A stretch of 64,000 bases of DNA from Ctenosaura bakeri (lineage: Eukaryota; Chordata; Lepidosauria; Squamata; Iguanidae): positions 434,001 to 498,000 of the forward strand of contig CAOLHI010001804.1 of the NCBI GenBank assembly GCA_948474755.1, read 5' to 3'. The notes under the pieces were generated by a model, which was given only the letters and a program-made list of their open reading frames with translations, was not told the DNA's origin and did no database searches. The position numbers and the translations under genes were made by a program. The stretch's first letter is position 1. Each line of letters opens with the position of its first letter. Shown here one piece after another: positions 38,245 through 50,969 of this stretch.

Positions 38245-40670
38245 ATGTCGGCGCTTTTCAAGAAGTGTACCGTAGATCGCCCAATCCGACAAGCATCGCT
38301 ACTGCCTTTACTGTTTGGGTGAAACCCACAACGTTCAGGCCTGCTCAGTCTGCTGTGAGTTTACCCATCAGACTCTCAGAAACAGGGCGGCGAGGCTAAA
38401 GTCTCACTGTTGGGAGGAATCCTTGAAGGCAAAGGACGTAGTGACGATGTCGGAGAAGGCAAAACTGACCTCAGCTTCTGCGTCGGCGGCTGCCGCGCCC
38501 TCAACTTCATCGGCAACTTCGTCGGTACCGATATCGAAGCTTCCAAGAATACTGAAGCTGTCGTCGAAGGAGTGTGCTGCGGGCTCGCAGCCACCTGCCC
38601 CTGTCAAGACAGCAGCCCAATGCAAGCGTCCTCCCTCCTCTGATCCTAAAGGAAAAGAGAAGGAGAAGAAGAAGAAGGAGAAGAGACATCACACGGAGTG
38701 TGCCGAACCACTTACTCTGCCTCCCACCTTGGCGGCTGAAGTACAGGAGGTCTTGGAACTCTCCGATGAGGAACCTGTGGAACACTCTGAACCCACGGCA
38801 CCAGTCGAAGAGGAAGCTGAGGCTGCTAGCCCTGCTCGCTCGGGGTCCGTAGACCAAGAAGAGGCAGAGGCAATTCAGGCCGATAGGCCCTCACCGAGCC
38901 GACGCTCAGCCTCATGAGAGAGCCGATCACGCTCTCGCTCCCGATCTGTCTCCCGGGACCGGAGAGCTAGGCCTCCCATCTCCTCGCCATCGGGAGATGC
39001 ACCTGGAAAAAGCCCACTCCAGAGACTCCATCTTCACCTCGGCGTCCTACCTCGGTAGGTACGGCCACGAGTACCTATGGAGGGAATATCCAGGCTCTTA
39101 CCACCCCTATTCCCCATCTTACAGGGATAGGTATCATCCGGATCCATGCTTTTGGTCACCACGAGGTCGTTCTCCACCTCGCCGATGGTCCCGATCGCCT
39201 TCGCGCAGATCCTATGACAGGCTGCCCGAGAAATCGCCCTCCCCGAGACACCGGAGGCCGAGGGAGCCTTCCCCTCATTACAGGGCAGTATCACCGCCCC
39301 CGAGGGTGACTGCAACCGCCACTCGCCCTGTGGAAGTGGCTACTACCACTCAAGCAGGAGACTCATCATGATCTGAGTCTCAAAAACAATCGACGCGGGC
39401 AGACCGTTCCAAGCCTTCACCTCTGCCTTCAAAGCCGGCTAAGACGGTCATGACGTCAACACAAACAAAGGATCTGTCGACATCGACCACTACATCTTCC
39501 GCCAAGCCCGCTACCTCGTCTTCTGTAGCTGTGCAGACAGCAAAAGACAAAGATGTTCCCGCGACAAAGCCATCCAAAAAGGCGGTAGAGTCCTCTTCTT
39601 CATCGGGCTCCTATGAATCGGACTCTGATTCGGCTGAATCCACAACCTCCTCTCACGACTCTCCACTATTGAAATTCGGAGAGCCGGCCCTGGAGGCTGC
39701 ACCTGAGGACGTCCGCCAATTCTCAGCAATTCTCCTCAGGATGGCTACAGCGCTAGGCTTGAAGGTGACCGAAGTGCCTTCGCCGGCACAGGATCCAGTC
39801 TTTCAATACCTGTGGACTCAGCCTCCCTTCACTGCGCCACTGCCCTTTTTACCTACGCTGTTGGATGCCATCAGACAGCCTTGGGAGAAACCGGCATCGG
39901 CACCTCCGATACCGCACAGACTGGAACACCTCTACAAAACTCAGAGGGAGAACACTGAATTCTTGTTTACTCACCCGGTACCGAATTCGGTAGTGGTCGA
40001 GTCGGCACAGAATAGGGGAAGCTCCAGACCACATACAATACCATCTGATCGCGAAGGGCGTAAGCTTGACAACTTTGGCCGCCGCTTCTACTCTGCATCC
40101 TCGCTGGTTGCCCGAGTCCTGAACACCATGGCGTGTATGGCGGCGTATCACAGGAACATTCTGGATCGGCTGGCACCGCTCCTGGAGGACCTACCTGATG
40201 ACTCGCGGGAATCTGCGATTCAATTGCATGGTGAAGTAGTCGCACTGGCAGCCCAGCAGTTAGCCTCTTCGTGGCATGCGGTTGAGGCGACATCGAGAGT
40301 GATGGTAGAAGCGGTCGCCTTGCGTTGCCTCGCCTGGCTTAGGTCCTCGGGACTCCAGGAGGATGGCCGAAAGAGGATCGAAGACCTTCCCTTTGATGGC
40401 AAGGGACTCTTCCACTCCTCCACCGATAAGGCCATGGACCATGTCATCAAGGCCAGGCTGACAGCGAGAAAAATGGGTTTCCCTCCACCACAGCAGCGCT
40501 GCAGGTCCGGCTCTTGCCAGTTCTGGCGCAGATCTTCCACCTCCTCGTTCCAGCAATCGGCACGCTCCACGGCCTCCCGGCCTTCAACCTCGTTTTCCTC
40601 GAGGAGACTCCTCCGTCGCCGCCCGTCCTCGACCAAGAAGTCTTCGTCAAGCACGAAGTCGAGGTTTTGA
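38245..40670 (+). pseudogene. DIRS copy 2 gag-like ORF, disrupted
   Basis: Starts ATG at 38245 with MSALFKKC, then the cysteine-rich segment ('CLGETHN', 'FTHQTLRNRAARLKSHCWEE'). Next a Ser/Ala-rich part, 'TSASYLGRYGHEYLWREYPG' (about 39030-39090) with an SR-rich stretch, then the C-terminal helical region (APEDVRQFSAILLRMATALG, about 39695). The latter runs open from 39450 to a TGA at 40668. Frame changes near 38270-38310 and 38920-38990 and a stop at 39369 disrupt it. Its product is the presumed capsid/RNA-binding protein. Confidence 0.8.
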
Positions 40671-40761
40671 CCGCCTGTGCAGGTCGCCACCGATACCATC
40701 CTTTCACCTTCCACTGTCCCACGAAGATCAACCGTGCCTGGCCGAACATCTAGCCAACTGG

Positions 40762-42608
40762 ATGGCTGTCACTACGGACTCTTGGGTGCTCACCATCATC
40801 CGCCTAGGCTACGCCATCGAATTTCAAAGTATTCTGCCGCGAGGCGTATACCACTCCACCCAGGCCAGCTCGGCTCTCTTGGAAGAGATCCAGTCCCTTC
40901 TTCAAAAAGGGGCAATCGACAGGCTCCCGCCCACAGCCAAGACCACCGGCTTCTTCTCCCAATACTTCATGGTACCGAAACCGGATGGGACTCTATGACC
41001 CATCTTAGACCTCAGAGGGGTGAACAAATACATTCACCCCAAGAAGTTCAAGATGCTCACTTTATCCGCCATCATGCCCTTCCTTCACAAAGGGGACTAG
41101 TTCACCTCCATCGATCTTCGGGACGCCTACTTCCATATCGCCATTCCCCCGCAGCACTGTCGATACCTCAGATTCGCGGTCGCCGACATCTGCTACCAGT
41201 ACAAAGTGCTGCCCTTTGGATTGTCCACCGCACCCAGGGTCTTCACCAAATGCATGGCACCGGTGGTATCATACCTGCGAACGAAAGGCATATCCGTCTA
41301 CCCTTACCTAGACGACTGGCTCTTGGTGGCACCCTGCAAACAAAGACTATACGAACACATACACAAGACTCTGACCCTTCTCACCCGTCTAGGGCTTCGA
41401 ATCAACCCGAAGAAGTCGCACCTGGAACCCTCGAGGCTCCTCGATTTCATAGGCGCTACCCTGGACTCGGTATCGATGAGGGCATACCTGCCAACCGACT
41501 GGGCGAAGACACTCCGCCTTGCGGCGTTGAGCGTCTTCCGCTCCGCGTCAGTCACGGCCAGAAGGATCCAACAACTCCTCAGCTACATGTCAGCCACAAC
41601 AGCCGTGACATACCTCTCTCGACTACATGCACGCCCTCTGCAACACTGGTTTGTCCGCGCGTTCAACCCGATCCACAACGACCAGGAACAACAACTGCGG
41701 CTGCCTCCAAATATAAAACACTCGCTGCTGTGGTGGCAATCCACGATGAATCTCCTCTCGGGCATGCCATTCCAGGAGGAGGACCTGTCGGTGACGGTAA
41801 CGACCGACACCTCTCTCCTCGGCTGGGGAGCGCACTCTGAGGACCTCAACGTCCGCGGCAGGTGGATCGGCCCAGAGACCAGACTCCACATAAACGCTCT
41901 CGAGCTCCTCGCCATTTGGAAAGCCCTGAAGGCCTTCCAGTTACCGAACACACGGTACTGATCCTCACGGACAACACGACCGCAGTGTGTTATGTGAACA
42001 GGCAAGGCGGAACACACTCGTCGACTCTCCTCAACATCGCCCTACGCCTTTGGGACTGGTGTGTCCACCTAAAAATTCACCTAGTGGCGGCCCACCTGGC
42101 GGGCCAGGACAACACCCAGGCGGACACGCTCTGCAAGGAGATGTCTCCCCACCACGAGTGGTCCCTCTCCACCGTGGCCTTCCAGACGATCTGCGAACGA
42201 TGCGGGGAGCCCGAGATCGACCTATTCGCCAGACAAGAGAATGCAAAATGTCCCCAATTCTGTTCGAGGGCTGGACGGGACCGACGCTCTATTGGAGACG
42301 CCTTCCAGTTCAGATGGGACATGGGTCTTCTCTATGCGTTTCCCATGTTCTCGTTGCTGGGCCGAGTAGTGTCAAAAATCCTCGTGGACCGTACCGACAT
42401 CATCCTCGTGGCCCCGTACTGGCCGAGGCAACACTGGTTCGCTCCCCTGCTTCAAGCCGTGCAGGGTCAGGTTCTCCGACTTCCATCGGTACCGGATCTT
42501 CTCTCACACTCCAACGGCCGTGTACTGCATCCGGACCTACCAGTCCTGACCCTCCATGCCTGGAGGATATTGCCTTTGATGACCCCATCATCGGGAACGT
42601 CCTCATAG
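40762..42608 (+). pseudogene. DIRS copy 2 reverse transcriptase-RNase H, stops and frameshift
   Basis: The RT frame from 40762 meets a TGA at 40999 and a TAG at 41098, then is open through 'IDLRDAYFHIAI', 'LPFGLSTAPRVFTK' and the active site YPYLDDWLLVA (about 41300-41330). RNase H begins 'TTDTSLLGWGAH' (about 41802) and 'INALELLAIWKAL'. A frame change near 41955 is followed by 'LTDNTTAVCYVNRQGGTHS' and 'AGQDNTQADTL', open to 42606. The same order as in copy 1. Confidence 0.92.
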
Positions 42609-43575
42609 CAGCCAGAAAGGAGTCTACGCGCCGCAACTATCACTATAAATGGCGCCGCTTTGTAACTTTTGCACAGTCCCGAGGAGACCCTTCAATACCG
42701 ACCAGCTTGCCGACGGTTCTCCACTTCTTTCTAAGTCTTCGTGAGCAAGGTTTGGCTTTCTCCTCACTTAAGGTGTACCTGGCCGCGATTGTTGCTTACC
42801 AGCCTCCACGATCCCCATCGGCGGCCTTCTTCCGCGATGATACCGTGAGGCGGTTCCTAAAGGGCCTTCAACATCTCTACCTGCTGGTATCGCCGCCGAT
42901 ACCGCCATGGTCTCTATTCCTAGTACTGTCACAACTCTCGAGACTGCCCTTTGAACCCTTAGCAACCGCAGATGACAGGCTCCTCTCTATGAAGACAACC
43001 TTTTTGGTGGCAATTACCTCTGCCAGGAGAGCCGGAGAGTTGAAAGTGCTTCGCAGCGATGAACCCTACCTAGTCTTCCATAAAGATAAGGTGGTTCTCC
43101 GGCCTGACATCTCGTTCCTGCCGAAGGTAGTGTCCACTTTCCACCTGTCTCAAGATATTATCCTACCAACTTTCTATCCGGGACCGACTACTGCATTGGA
43201 GAGATCCCTGCATTCCCTCGATGCCCGCAGAGCCCTGGCCTTCTACACCGACAGGACCTCTGTTTTTTCGACAGACTCCACATCTCTTCATCTGTTACGG
43301 AGGCAGTCGAAGAGGACTTAAGGTGTCGACCCAACGTTTCTCCAAGTGGGTTGTCAGCACCATACACCTGGCCTACGAGCTTGCAAAGCAACCTCCACTG
43401 GCCTTCCTTCGGGCCCACTCTATCAGCAGCTCTCCTCAGAGGCGTAGACCTGCCTGAGTTATGCCGTGTGGCGACCTGGTCCCAGCCATCGACCTTCGTG
43501 CACCACTACAGGCTCGATTGCTGGTCCTGTAGAGATGCTCGATTTGGACGTGTTGTGCTGGCTTCTGTACTCTAG
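42550..43575 (+). pseudogene. DIRS copy 2 tyrosine recombinase, active-site deletion
   Basis: Open from the RT-RNase H overlap through 'AARKESTRRNYHYKWRRF', 'SSLKVYLAAIVAYQPPRSP' and 'TSARRAGELKVLRSDE' (first catalytic Arg) to a stop at 43319. Frame changes follow. At 43415-43440 a small deletion removes the Arg of the H-S-T-R box kept in copy 1 (here the sequence reads A-H-S-I and goes out of frame). The nucleophile Tyr remains in 'VHHYRLD' (about 43500). Not functional. Confidence 0.9.
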
Positions 43576-43611
43576 GACCTGACCCACCATCCAACTGGTA
43601 AGCTATGCAGT

Positions 43612-43705
43612 CTCCTATTGTATGAGGCACAGAGACCACGAAGAAGAAGAACAGGTTGCTTACCTGTAACTGTGGTTCTTCGAGTGGTCATCTGTGCCTC
43701 ATACA
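43612..43705 (+). repeat. DIRS copy 2 internal complementary region
   Basis: Reverse complements of the left end ('gaggcacagagaccacgaag') and the right end ('aggttgcttacctgtaactg', 'cgagtggtcatctgtgcctc') lie back to back. Confidence 0.88.
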
Positions 43706-43764
43706 CACCCGCCCATCCTTCCCCTCTTTTTCAGGTCCCTGTACTTCTTACGGCGGACCACAGA

Positions 43765-43946
43765 ACTGAGGAGTGACCATTGCTCGGCGGGAGGAGCATG
43801 CGCAGTACCGACGTGGGGGAGGGGTTCCCACCAAGCTACTAAGCTCTGGAATTTTCCGTACGCTACCGCACAGGCACGAAAGCTCCTATTGTATGAGGCA
43901 CAGATGACCACTCGAAGAACCACAGTTACAGGTAAGCAACCTGTTC
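43765..43946 (+). repeat. Right inverted terminal repeat of DIRS copy 2
   Basis: Reverse complement of 36706-36870 ('aagctactaagctctggaat', 'gaaagctcctattgtatgag'), ending 'ttacaggtaagcaacctg' TTC. It carries the same splice-donor-like CAG-GTAAGC as copy 1. Confidence 0.88.
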
Positions 43947-44431
43947 TTCTACATCTACATCTACATCTTACTATTTACTTTGTTACTTCTCTAGTAAAAA
44001 AAAAAAAGTATTAGTTACGCCTTTCCTTTCCTATTCCCTTATCCCCTCTTTTTATGGCCTCTACTTCTTTTCTACTTCTCTACTTCTTTTTTTAAACTTT
44101 GTGTATCCTGTGAATGCAAAGTCTTGTCTGATGCTCAAGGTCTTGTCTGATGCTCATACTTAATGTCTCTACTGTCTGGTCAAAGGCCAGAACATCAGGG
44201 CTTGTAATATCTGTGGTGACTTCACATCCCAGACTTAGAAGCACAGAACCTCACACCTCAAGTCCTACTGCTGGGAACAATCTCTTTGAGTAAAGGAACA
44301 GGTGGTGTCTAAGAAAGCCCTCTACACCAGGTCTTCTGTTTCATCTTCCAGAAGCACTTTGTTATTGGTACTGTCTTCAGTACCAAGATCATTCACTATG
44401 ACCTCAATGTCAGTTCCATCAAAGACAACTT
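43947..44431 (+). pseudogene. DIRS copy 3 gag N-terminus, decayed
   Basis: Continuation of the old DIRS copy after copy 2. It reads 'ACNICGDFTSQT' and 'HLKSYCWEQSL' (about 44185-44290), matching the Cys-rich gag N-terminus of copy 1 (ACSICREFTSQT, LKLHCWEESL). It ends in the left 11-bp target duplication of the L1 (aaagacaactt, 44421-44431). Confidence 0.75.
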
Positions 44432-44639
44432 TGTTTGGGGGTAGTCTGGATTGGATAGTTACTGATTGTAAAGTATAATAACATATTATATTGGTGAATT
44501 ATACAACCTTTTATATATCCATATCTATAATATATATTTAACTCCTGTAGTATACATAATTGAGTATGCTCTAATACATAAGCTTTGATATAATGTATTG
44601 ATTATATAGAAAAGAAACTTAGAGGTATGGAAAAGTAAA

Positions 44640-45410
44640 TGGAAGAATCGTTAACAGAGAGAGAAAAAGAACTAGATGAAAAGCACTTTTGGAGTATAAA
44701 ATGCGAGAGAATTGTATGAAGATAAGAGGGCTGAAGGAACAAAAGAATACACTTATACCTGAGCTTGCTGGTTATATGGAAATGCCAAGACAACAAATGG
44801 AAACTGAGTTTGACAGAATTTTTAGAATTGATCCCTCAACATTAAAAGAGAGAAGGTTCCCTAGAGATGTGGTAATATAATTTTTGAAAAAAAGAACAAG
44901 AGATAGCTTGATTCAATGAAATATGGAACAGGCATTCAAATTGAAAGAAGAGACAATCTGGATCTTTAAGGATATACCAGGAAGATTATTTTGAAAGAGA
45001 AGAGAATATAATTTCTTGGCTAGTCATCTAAGAAGGAAAGGAATCCCATACAGATGGGGAAGGTTGGAAGCCCTCTTATTTAGCTTCAAAAATAAGATAA
45101 TTTTTATTAATTCAATCCAGGAGGCCAAGGACTTCATGAGGAAAAATGAAGGAATTTTTCGAGAAGAATATAAAGGATTCAAAAGAAGAAAAAAAGAAAA
45201 GGAAACAACTGCTGATAAATGGGTAGAGGCAAGGGCCTCTTGAGAAGATATTACAGATGAAGAAGAAGATGGAGAGAAAGAAATTACGGAAGAAGAATTA
45301 AACAATAGGAGAAACCTTCAAAAGACCAGAGGAAGTTATAAGAGACAAGGGCTTGGGGCGAGAAATGGAAGAGAACCAAGAAGACAGAGGAAAAGAAGGG
45401 AAGCAAGAAA
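44640..45410 (+). pseudogene. L1 ORF1 remnant
   Basis: RRM-like domain 'MKIRGLKEQKNTLIPELAGY', 'EFDRIFRIDPS' and 'FPRDVVI' (44715-44876), then after a frame change the C-terminal domain 'LRRKGIPYRWG' (about 45030). A Lys/Arg- then Glu-rich tail follows. The coiled coil is reduced. Several frame breaks. Confidence 0.8.
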
Positions 45411-48400
45411 ATGGATATAAAAATTCTAATGTGGAATATTAAAGGGATAAGCACCCCTGAAAAAAGGAAGATCTTCCACTATTTGGAAAAGAAAAAAATG
45501 TGACATAACCTGTTTGCAACAAATAAGACTAAAAAGAGAGAAAACAAAATTGCTGTGGAACAAAAAATTAGGAAATGAGTTTGCTGCAACAACTAAGAAG
45601 GAAAAAAAGGAATGGTAATTTATGTCAATAATAGAATTGAAGCATGAGAAATTTTTAAAGATGAGGAAGGACAACATATAGGGATCGAAATTAAATGACA
45701 AGACCAAAAAATACTTTTGGTTGGGGTCTATGACCCTCACAATGGAAAAGACAAAAATCTAGAAGCCCAAATTATTGAAGTTGACTGTGGTGGAATGACT
45801 CTCCTTGGAGATTGGAATGGAGTGATAGACCTGCTGGTAGATCATAAATCAGACAAGACTATTAAGAAAAACCAAGGGAAACTCCCGAGATCATTCAAGG
45901 AGATGATGGAAAATCTACATCTGTTAGATGCATGGCGTCACCTTTATGGAAAGACAGAAGATTATACTTTCTATTCAGATAGACACTCATCATTCTAGTT
46001 TCTAAGTCGTTATCTAAAAATATAAAAGAAATGGATATTCTCCCAAGGAATTTATCATATCATAATGTGACACTTCTACATTTAAATTTTGGAACAAGAG
46101 ATTTTAATTGGAGATTGAATGAACGGTTGTTGCAGAATGAAAATATACTTGCGCACGCAAAACAGACTTTACAAAGATATTTTGTTGAAAACTGGAATAA
46201 AGAAACAGATACTGGAAATGTTTGGGATGCTAGCAAAGCTGTGATCTGCGGTTTCTTTATACAGCAAAATGCAATTTTAAATCGGAAAAGAAATGAGAAA
46301 ATTCAGAAAATAAATGATCAGATAAAGTTAAAGAAAACTGAGTTGAAACAAAAACCTGCTTGTAAAGCTATTCAGAATGAAATACGAGTATTACAGAAAC
46401 AGATGCTGACTTGACATCAGAGATTAGCAAAAAAATATTATATTTGAAACAAACAAATTTTGAATGGGTGAATAAACCAGGAAAATGGTTGGGTTATTGT
46501 CTAAAGAAGAGAAAGGAAAAGAAAATTATTACAAAAACTAGAAGTGGAGAAAATATAAATACAAATTCTGGAAAAATCAAGAAAATATTGACGAACTATT
46601 TTTCCAATTTCTATCGAAACAAAAAGGCAGATATTGAAGATATCCAATGTTATTTAGAGAACTCAGAAATTAAGAAATTAGCAGAAGAACAGGGAATATG
46701 TCTTAATCACCCAATCACAATAATGGACATAGTAGCGATCATAAAACAGACCAAAAAAAGGGAAAGCCCCAGGGCCAGATGGGTTACTTGCAATCTATAA
46801 TAAAGCTCTACAGGACCAACCACTATTACCGTTCCAAGCAAAAATGAATGCTGTCTTTGAAGGAACAATATCTTGGTCCTGGAAGAAGCTTACATAACTT
46901 TGACACCTAAAAAGGATCAAGACCCTTTAGTGGTTAAAAATTACAGACCAATATCGTTACTTAATGTGAATTATAAAGCTTATCAGTTATGGCGACAAGG
47001 ATGAAGAAAATCTTAAAAAGAATTAATGAGTGAGGAACAAGAGGTTTCCTACCCAATAGATGCTTAAAAGAAAATATGAGATATATTCTAGGTATTATTG
47101 AGTATTTTGAGATACAATCTGGGAAGAAATTGGCACTATTATTTCTTGACATCGGAAAAGCTTTCAACAGCTTGAGTTGGGACTCTGTGTTTGAAGTATT
47201 AAAAAGAATTGATGTGGAATGTCACTTTATGAGAAGTATAAAAACTATATATCAGAAGCAGTCTGCTCAAATATTAATAAATGGGGAAAAGACAAAAAAT
47301 ACAAATTACTAGAGGAATGAGACAACGATGTCCAGTTTCCCCATTATTATTTTTAATAGCTATTGAAGTTCTGATTACAAGTATCAAAACAAATAATAAA
47401 ATTAAAGGGGTTAAATTAAAAGGTGAAGAATACAAGATTAGGGCATTTGCAGATGATATGTTATAATATTAGAGGACCCGATTAGAAGTGTGGATGAATT
47501 GAAAACTTATCTAAAAGAATTCAGTGAACTCTCTGGATTGAGAATAAATGAAGAAAAAACCAATTTACTGACAAAGAATATCAGTAAAGAGGAGGAGAAG
47601 GAATTGAGTCAGAAATCTGGATATGCAATTTCAACAAAAGTAAAGTATTTTGAGAGCTATTTGACAAAGAAAAATTCAGACTTATATAAAAATAACTATG
47701 AAAAAACATGGAAGGAGATCAAAAACGATCTGCGGAAATGGAAAAAATTGAACTTATCCCTTTTGGGAAGGATATCCAAAATTAAGATGTCAGTTCTCCC
47801 TAAATTTTTATATTTGTTCCAGACAATACCGGTGATTACAAATGAAAGTGTTTTCAATAAGTGGCAGAAAGATATACTCAATTTTATCTGAGGGGGGAAC
47901 CGAGAGTTAAATATAAAATAATGTGTGATGCAAAAGAAAGAGGAGATCTGGGTCTCCCAAATCTACAACTTTACTTTCATTCATGTTGTCTTGAAGACTG
48001 ATTAAAGGCTTAAAGACTGGATTAAATTGAATAAAAAATTATTGAAGTTAGAGGGTGAAGGATTAGCATTTGGATGGCATGTTTATCTTGGATATGACAA
48101 GGACAGAATATATAGTAAATTTAACAATCATTATATAAGGAAATCGTTATTGAAGGTTTGGAAAAAATACAGATTGAGATTTTACCCTAAAACCCTATTA
48201 TGGCTTTCTCCTCACAAAGCTTTTTACAGCAAAGAAAATTTATTCTATGGAAGATGAATTTCATATAGAGACTTAATAAAATTACAAAGAAAAGAAGCAG
48301 ATTGCAAAACTCAGGATGAACTTAGGGAAGATGGGCTGAAATACCATTGATAACTATATAGACAATTAGAAGAGAAATGGAAAATAGAGAAAAAATTGAA

Positions 48401-49056
48401 TGAATTTCAAATTGAAAGAACAGAATTCGATCAGATTACTTGATGAAAAATCAAAATTTTAAATCTAAGATATACAAATTGCTCCTGAAGTGGGAGACTG
48501 GGGAGGAAATCATTAAAGAATCAATGATCCAATGGGCACGTAATGTAGGCCATCCTATTGTATATGAGAAATGGGAAAAGATTTCGAATAAGTACTTAAG
48601 ATATACTGGTAACCAAAATATAAAAGAGAATACTTATAAGATGTATCTAAAATGGTATTTAACCCCTGATAGATTGGCGAAAATGTACAAAACTATAAAT
48701 GTTAAATGTTGGAAATGTGGGGAAGAAAGGGGAACATGTTTTCACATGTAGTGGAATTGCCCCAAAGCTAAAAAATATTGGAAAATAATCCACAAGTTAA
48801 TAGAAAAAAAATTTAGGTACAAGGTTGAAAATGAAACCAGAATTATATCTGTTCCGTATGATGGATGGAAGTGTGGAAAGAAAAATATGGGAGACTATTA
48901 TTTTATACAACCACTGCAGCTAGAATCACATATGCAAAAAACTGGAAGCAACCCAATGAAGAAGAATGCCTAACTAAATTTCTGGACATGGCAGTAATGG
49001 ACAAACTGACTATGTTAATAAGAGGAACATTGATGAGCTCCTATACAAAAGCATGA
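45411..49056 (+). pseudogene. L1 ORF2 (endonuclease-reverse transcriptase), multiply broken
   Basis: Starts ATG at 45411 (MDIKILMWNIKGI). Endonuclease parts are 'VGVYDPHN' (45720) and 'LLGDWNGVIDL' (about 45805). RT parts are 'NYRPISLL' (about 46938), 'LALLFLDIGKAFNSLSWDSV' (about 47130), 'RQRCPVSPLLF' (about 47320) and 'RAFADDML' (about 47440). The C-terminal region has 'LLGRISKIKMSVLPKFLYLF' (47760) and a Cys/His motif 'CWKCGEERGTCFHM' (about 48710-48750) that resembles the conserved L1 C-terminal zinc knuckle. More than eight stops or frame changes. Confidence 0.88.
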
Positions 49057-49439
49057 GACCCCTTAATCAACTATATAAGAAGCAGATGGGCAGATCTAGC
49101 AGTAGCTAGTCTTATAGACTAAAAGGGGGGTACAAAATGTTGGTCAAGCTGAACAGAAATATGTAAAAAGAGTCTTATGTTAATATCTAAATAAGATAAT
49201 ACAATTGAGCTTTTGTTTGTGGAACTAAAAGGATGTATGTGTTTGGAAATATGGATCAAACCAGTTATAGATGAGATATAGATGCAATGAAAACCTGAAA
49301 AACTTTATTGGTTGTTTATGTTTTTTATATATATATATATATATTCATTCTTGCATACTTCTTTTATCACTGGATGTTTTTGGATACTTTGTTGTGTTAA
49401 TGCCAAATATATAAATAATAAAAAAAAAAAAGACAACTT

Positions 49440-50860
49440 CAAAGAGGAGTGTAATGTCTTCCACCGACACTTGAGAGCAGCCACTAGAAGGAGCCTCAGT
49501 GCCTCCTCTGTTGCAGCTTCCCACACATTCAGAGAAGTCTGGAGACAAGGCTGTGATGAAGCACCACACTTCAGATGATGCTGGTCCCAAAAAGAAGTCT
49601 TAACACCAGGGTGGCTCCCATACCTCAGTACCACCTTCAGTACCAATGGCAGCAGACTCCTCAGTCAAACAGGAGACAGTGGTACTGAAACCTAATCCAT
49701 CTCTCTCCACATGGTCCATCCAGGTGGAGATTGAATTTTCAGGACTGTGTTCCTAACTGCCTCCCCAGAGGAACAACGGCATATGTCACTGCCACTGCCC
49801 CCAGCACTGGGTTGAGACTGTCAACTGCATTGGGAACAGTCTCCCCATGGCTGGGACAGACCACACTTTGGCTAAGTTGACACCATTCTCTAGAGGGTCA
49901 TTGTCCAGAGTATTGTAACCAGACTTAACCAGTGCCAATGCCATCTGATGGCTGGTCTCCAGGAAGACTCTCTTTTCACCTCCGTGTCTTACATCAACAA
50001 CTATGGTTGAGAGCATCTTTGTAGGGAGTCTCTCCAGTCGTATTACTCTCATTCTCTGGTGTGGTACCATCCAGATGCCCAGTATTGGTCTCTGCCTCGA
50101 TTGCTCTCTCATTTCTGGTCCCAGTCCAGGTTGCACTCAAGGTCTTCCCATCAAGATGGATACCAACATCTCCTTGGCCACAATCCTGATCTCCTGGATG
50201 AAGACCAGATGAAGATAGTCACCCTCCTTCTGTTGGCTCCATTGTTGCCAACACTACTGCAATCTCCACTGCCTTCGGTGGTCTCATCTAGATTTTCATC
50301 CCTTCAACAGAGACACTGGCCTCCATTGCAGGCTTCCCATGCTGTGTCCCCTTTTCCTCAGGTTATAACAATAGTATCGAGGCCTCCACCACCCAAAAGT
50401 CAGTACTAACTGGCCTGGTACCATCTATATCAGCGTCATCTCTTCCTTTGACTCCAGCATCAGCCTCTCTGATTCCAGTATTGACATCTGCTGTACTGAG
50501 AAATATGTGTCTAGAAGTAGGATTTTGCCACTCATCCTGTTCCTACCTGATCAACATAAATCCACCGTGCTTCAGTGCCACAGTGAAGCCATTGCCCTCT
50601 CTACCTGACACATCCAGTCCACTCGGCATTTAGTGGAATGTCAGCTGCATTGGGAACAGTCTCTGTATGGCTGGGACAGACCACACTTTGGCATGGAATG
50701 CACGGCTAGAGTTATGGCAGTCTGTGTGGCCCCACGTCACTACGCCTAGCTCTGCTCTGCAAGGCTCCCTGAGGATACCAGGAAGAGAACAGAGGACCTC
50801 CCCTTTGATGACCAGGTCTTCTTCTATGTGACAACCGATGACTCTAGGGACCAACTCATG
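49440..50860 (+). pseudogene. DIRS copy 3 gag, decayed, with internal duplication
   Basis: Resumes after the L1. A 'LFTSVSYINNYG' then 'WYHPDAQYWS' stretch (about 49970-50090) parallels 'IFTSASYLGRYG ... YHPDPCFWS' of copy 2. The C-terminal 'RTSPLMTRSSS' region (about 50785-50830) parallels EDLPFDGKGLF in a shifted frame. A block of about 55 bp near 49810-49868 ('ctgcattgggaacagtctcc ... gacagaccacactttggc') recurs at 50640-50697. It ends in the 5-bp duplication tcatg (50856-50860) of the next insertion. Confidence 0.7.
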
Positions 50861-50969
50861 TGTCAGAGTCTGGGTTGGGCAGCAAGAGCTGGCTGAAATG
50901 GGCACCGGGGCTGGGCCAAAGGACAGGCGCTAGGTCAGGACATCAAGGGTAAGGACACTGGAGTCCTTC

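Larger units (their letters stand above)
36706..43946 (+). mobile_element. DIRS-type retrotransposon, copy 2, inserted into DIRS copy 3
   Basis: A 7.24-kb stretch (about 6.1 kb without the CR1 at 36890-38020) with the same structure as copy 1: left inverted repeat, gag, RT-RNase H, YR, internal complementary region (43612-43705) and right inverted repeat (about 43765-43946). It is flanked by DIRS copy 3 sequence on both sides, with no clear target duplication. Coding defects include two RT stops, two or more frameshifts and a small deletion in the recombinase active site. Confidence 0.93.
44432..49428 (+). mobile_element. L1 LINE, sense, with 11-bp target duplication
   Basis: A 5.0-kb L1 inserted into gag of DIRS copy 3. 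Target duplications aaagacaactt occur at 44421-44431 and 49429-49439, with an A-rich tail at the right end. It carries ORF1 and ORF2 pseudogenes and a (TA)n run at 49326-49344. The 5' region before ORF1 is only about 200 bp, shorter than in the L1 at 7599-16575, so it may be 5'-truncated. Confidence 0.9.
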
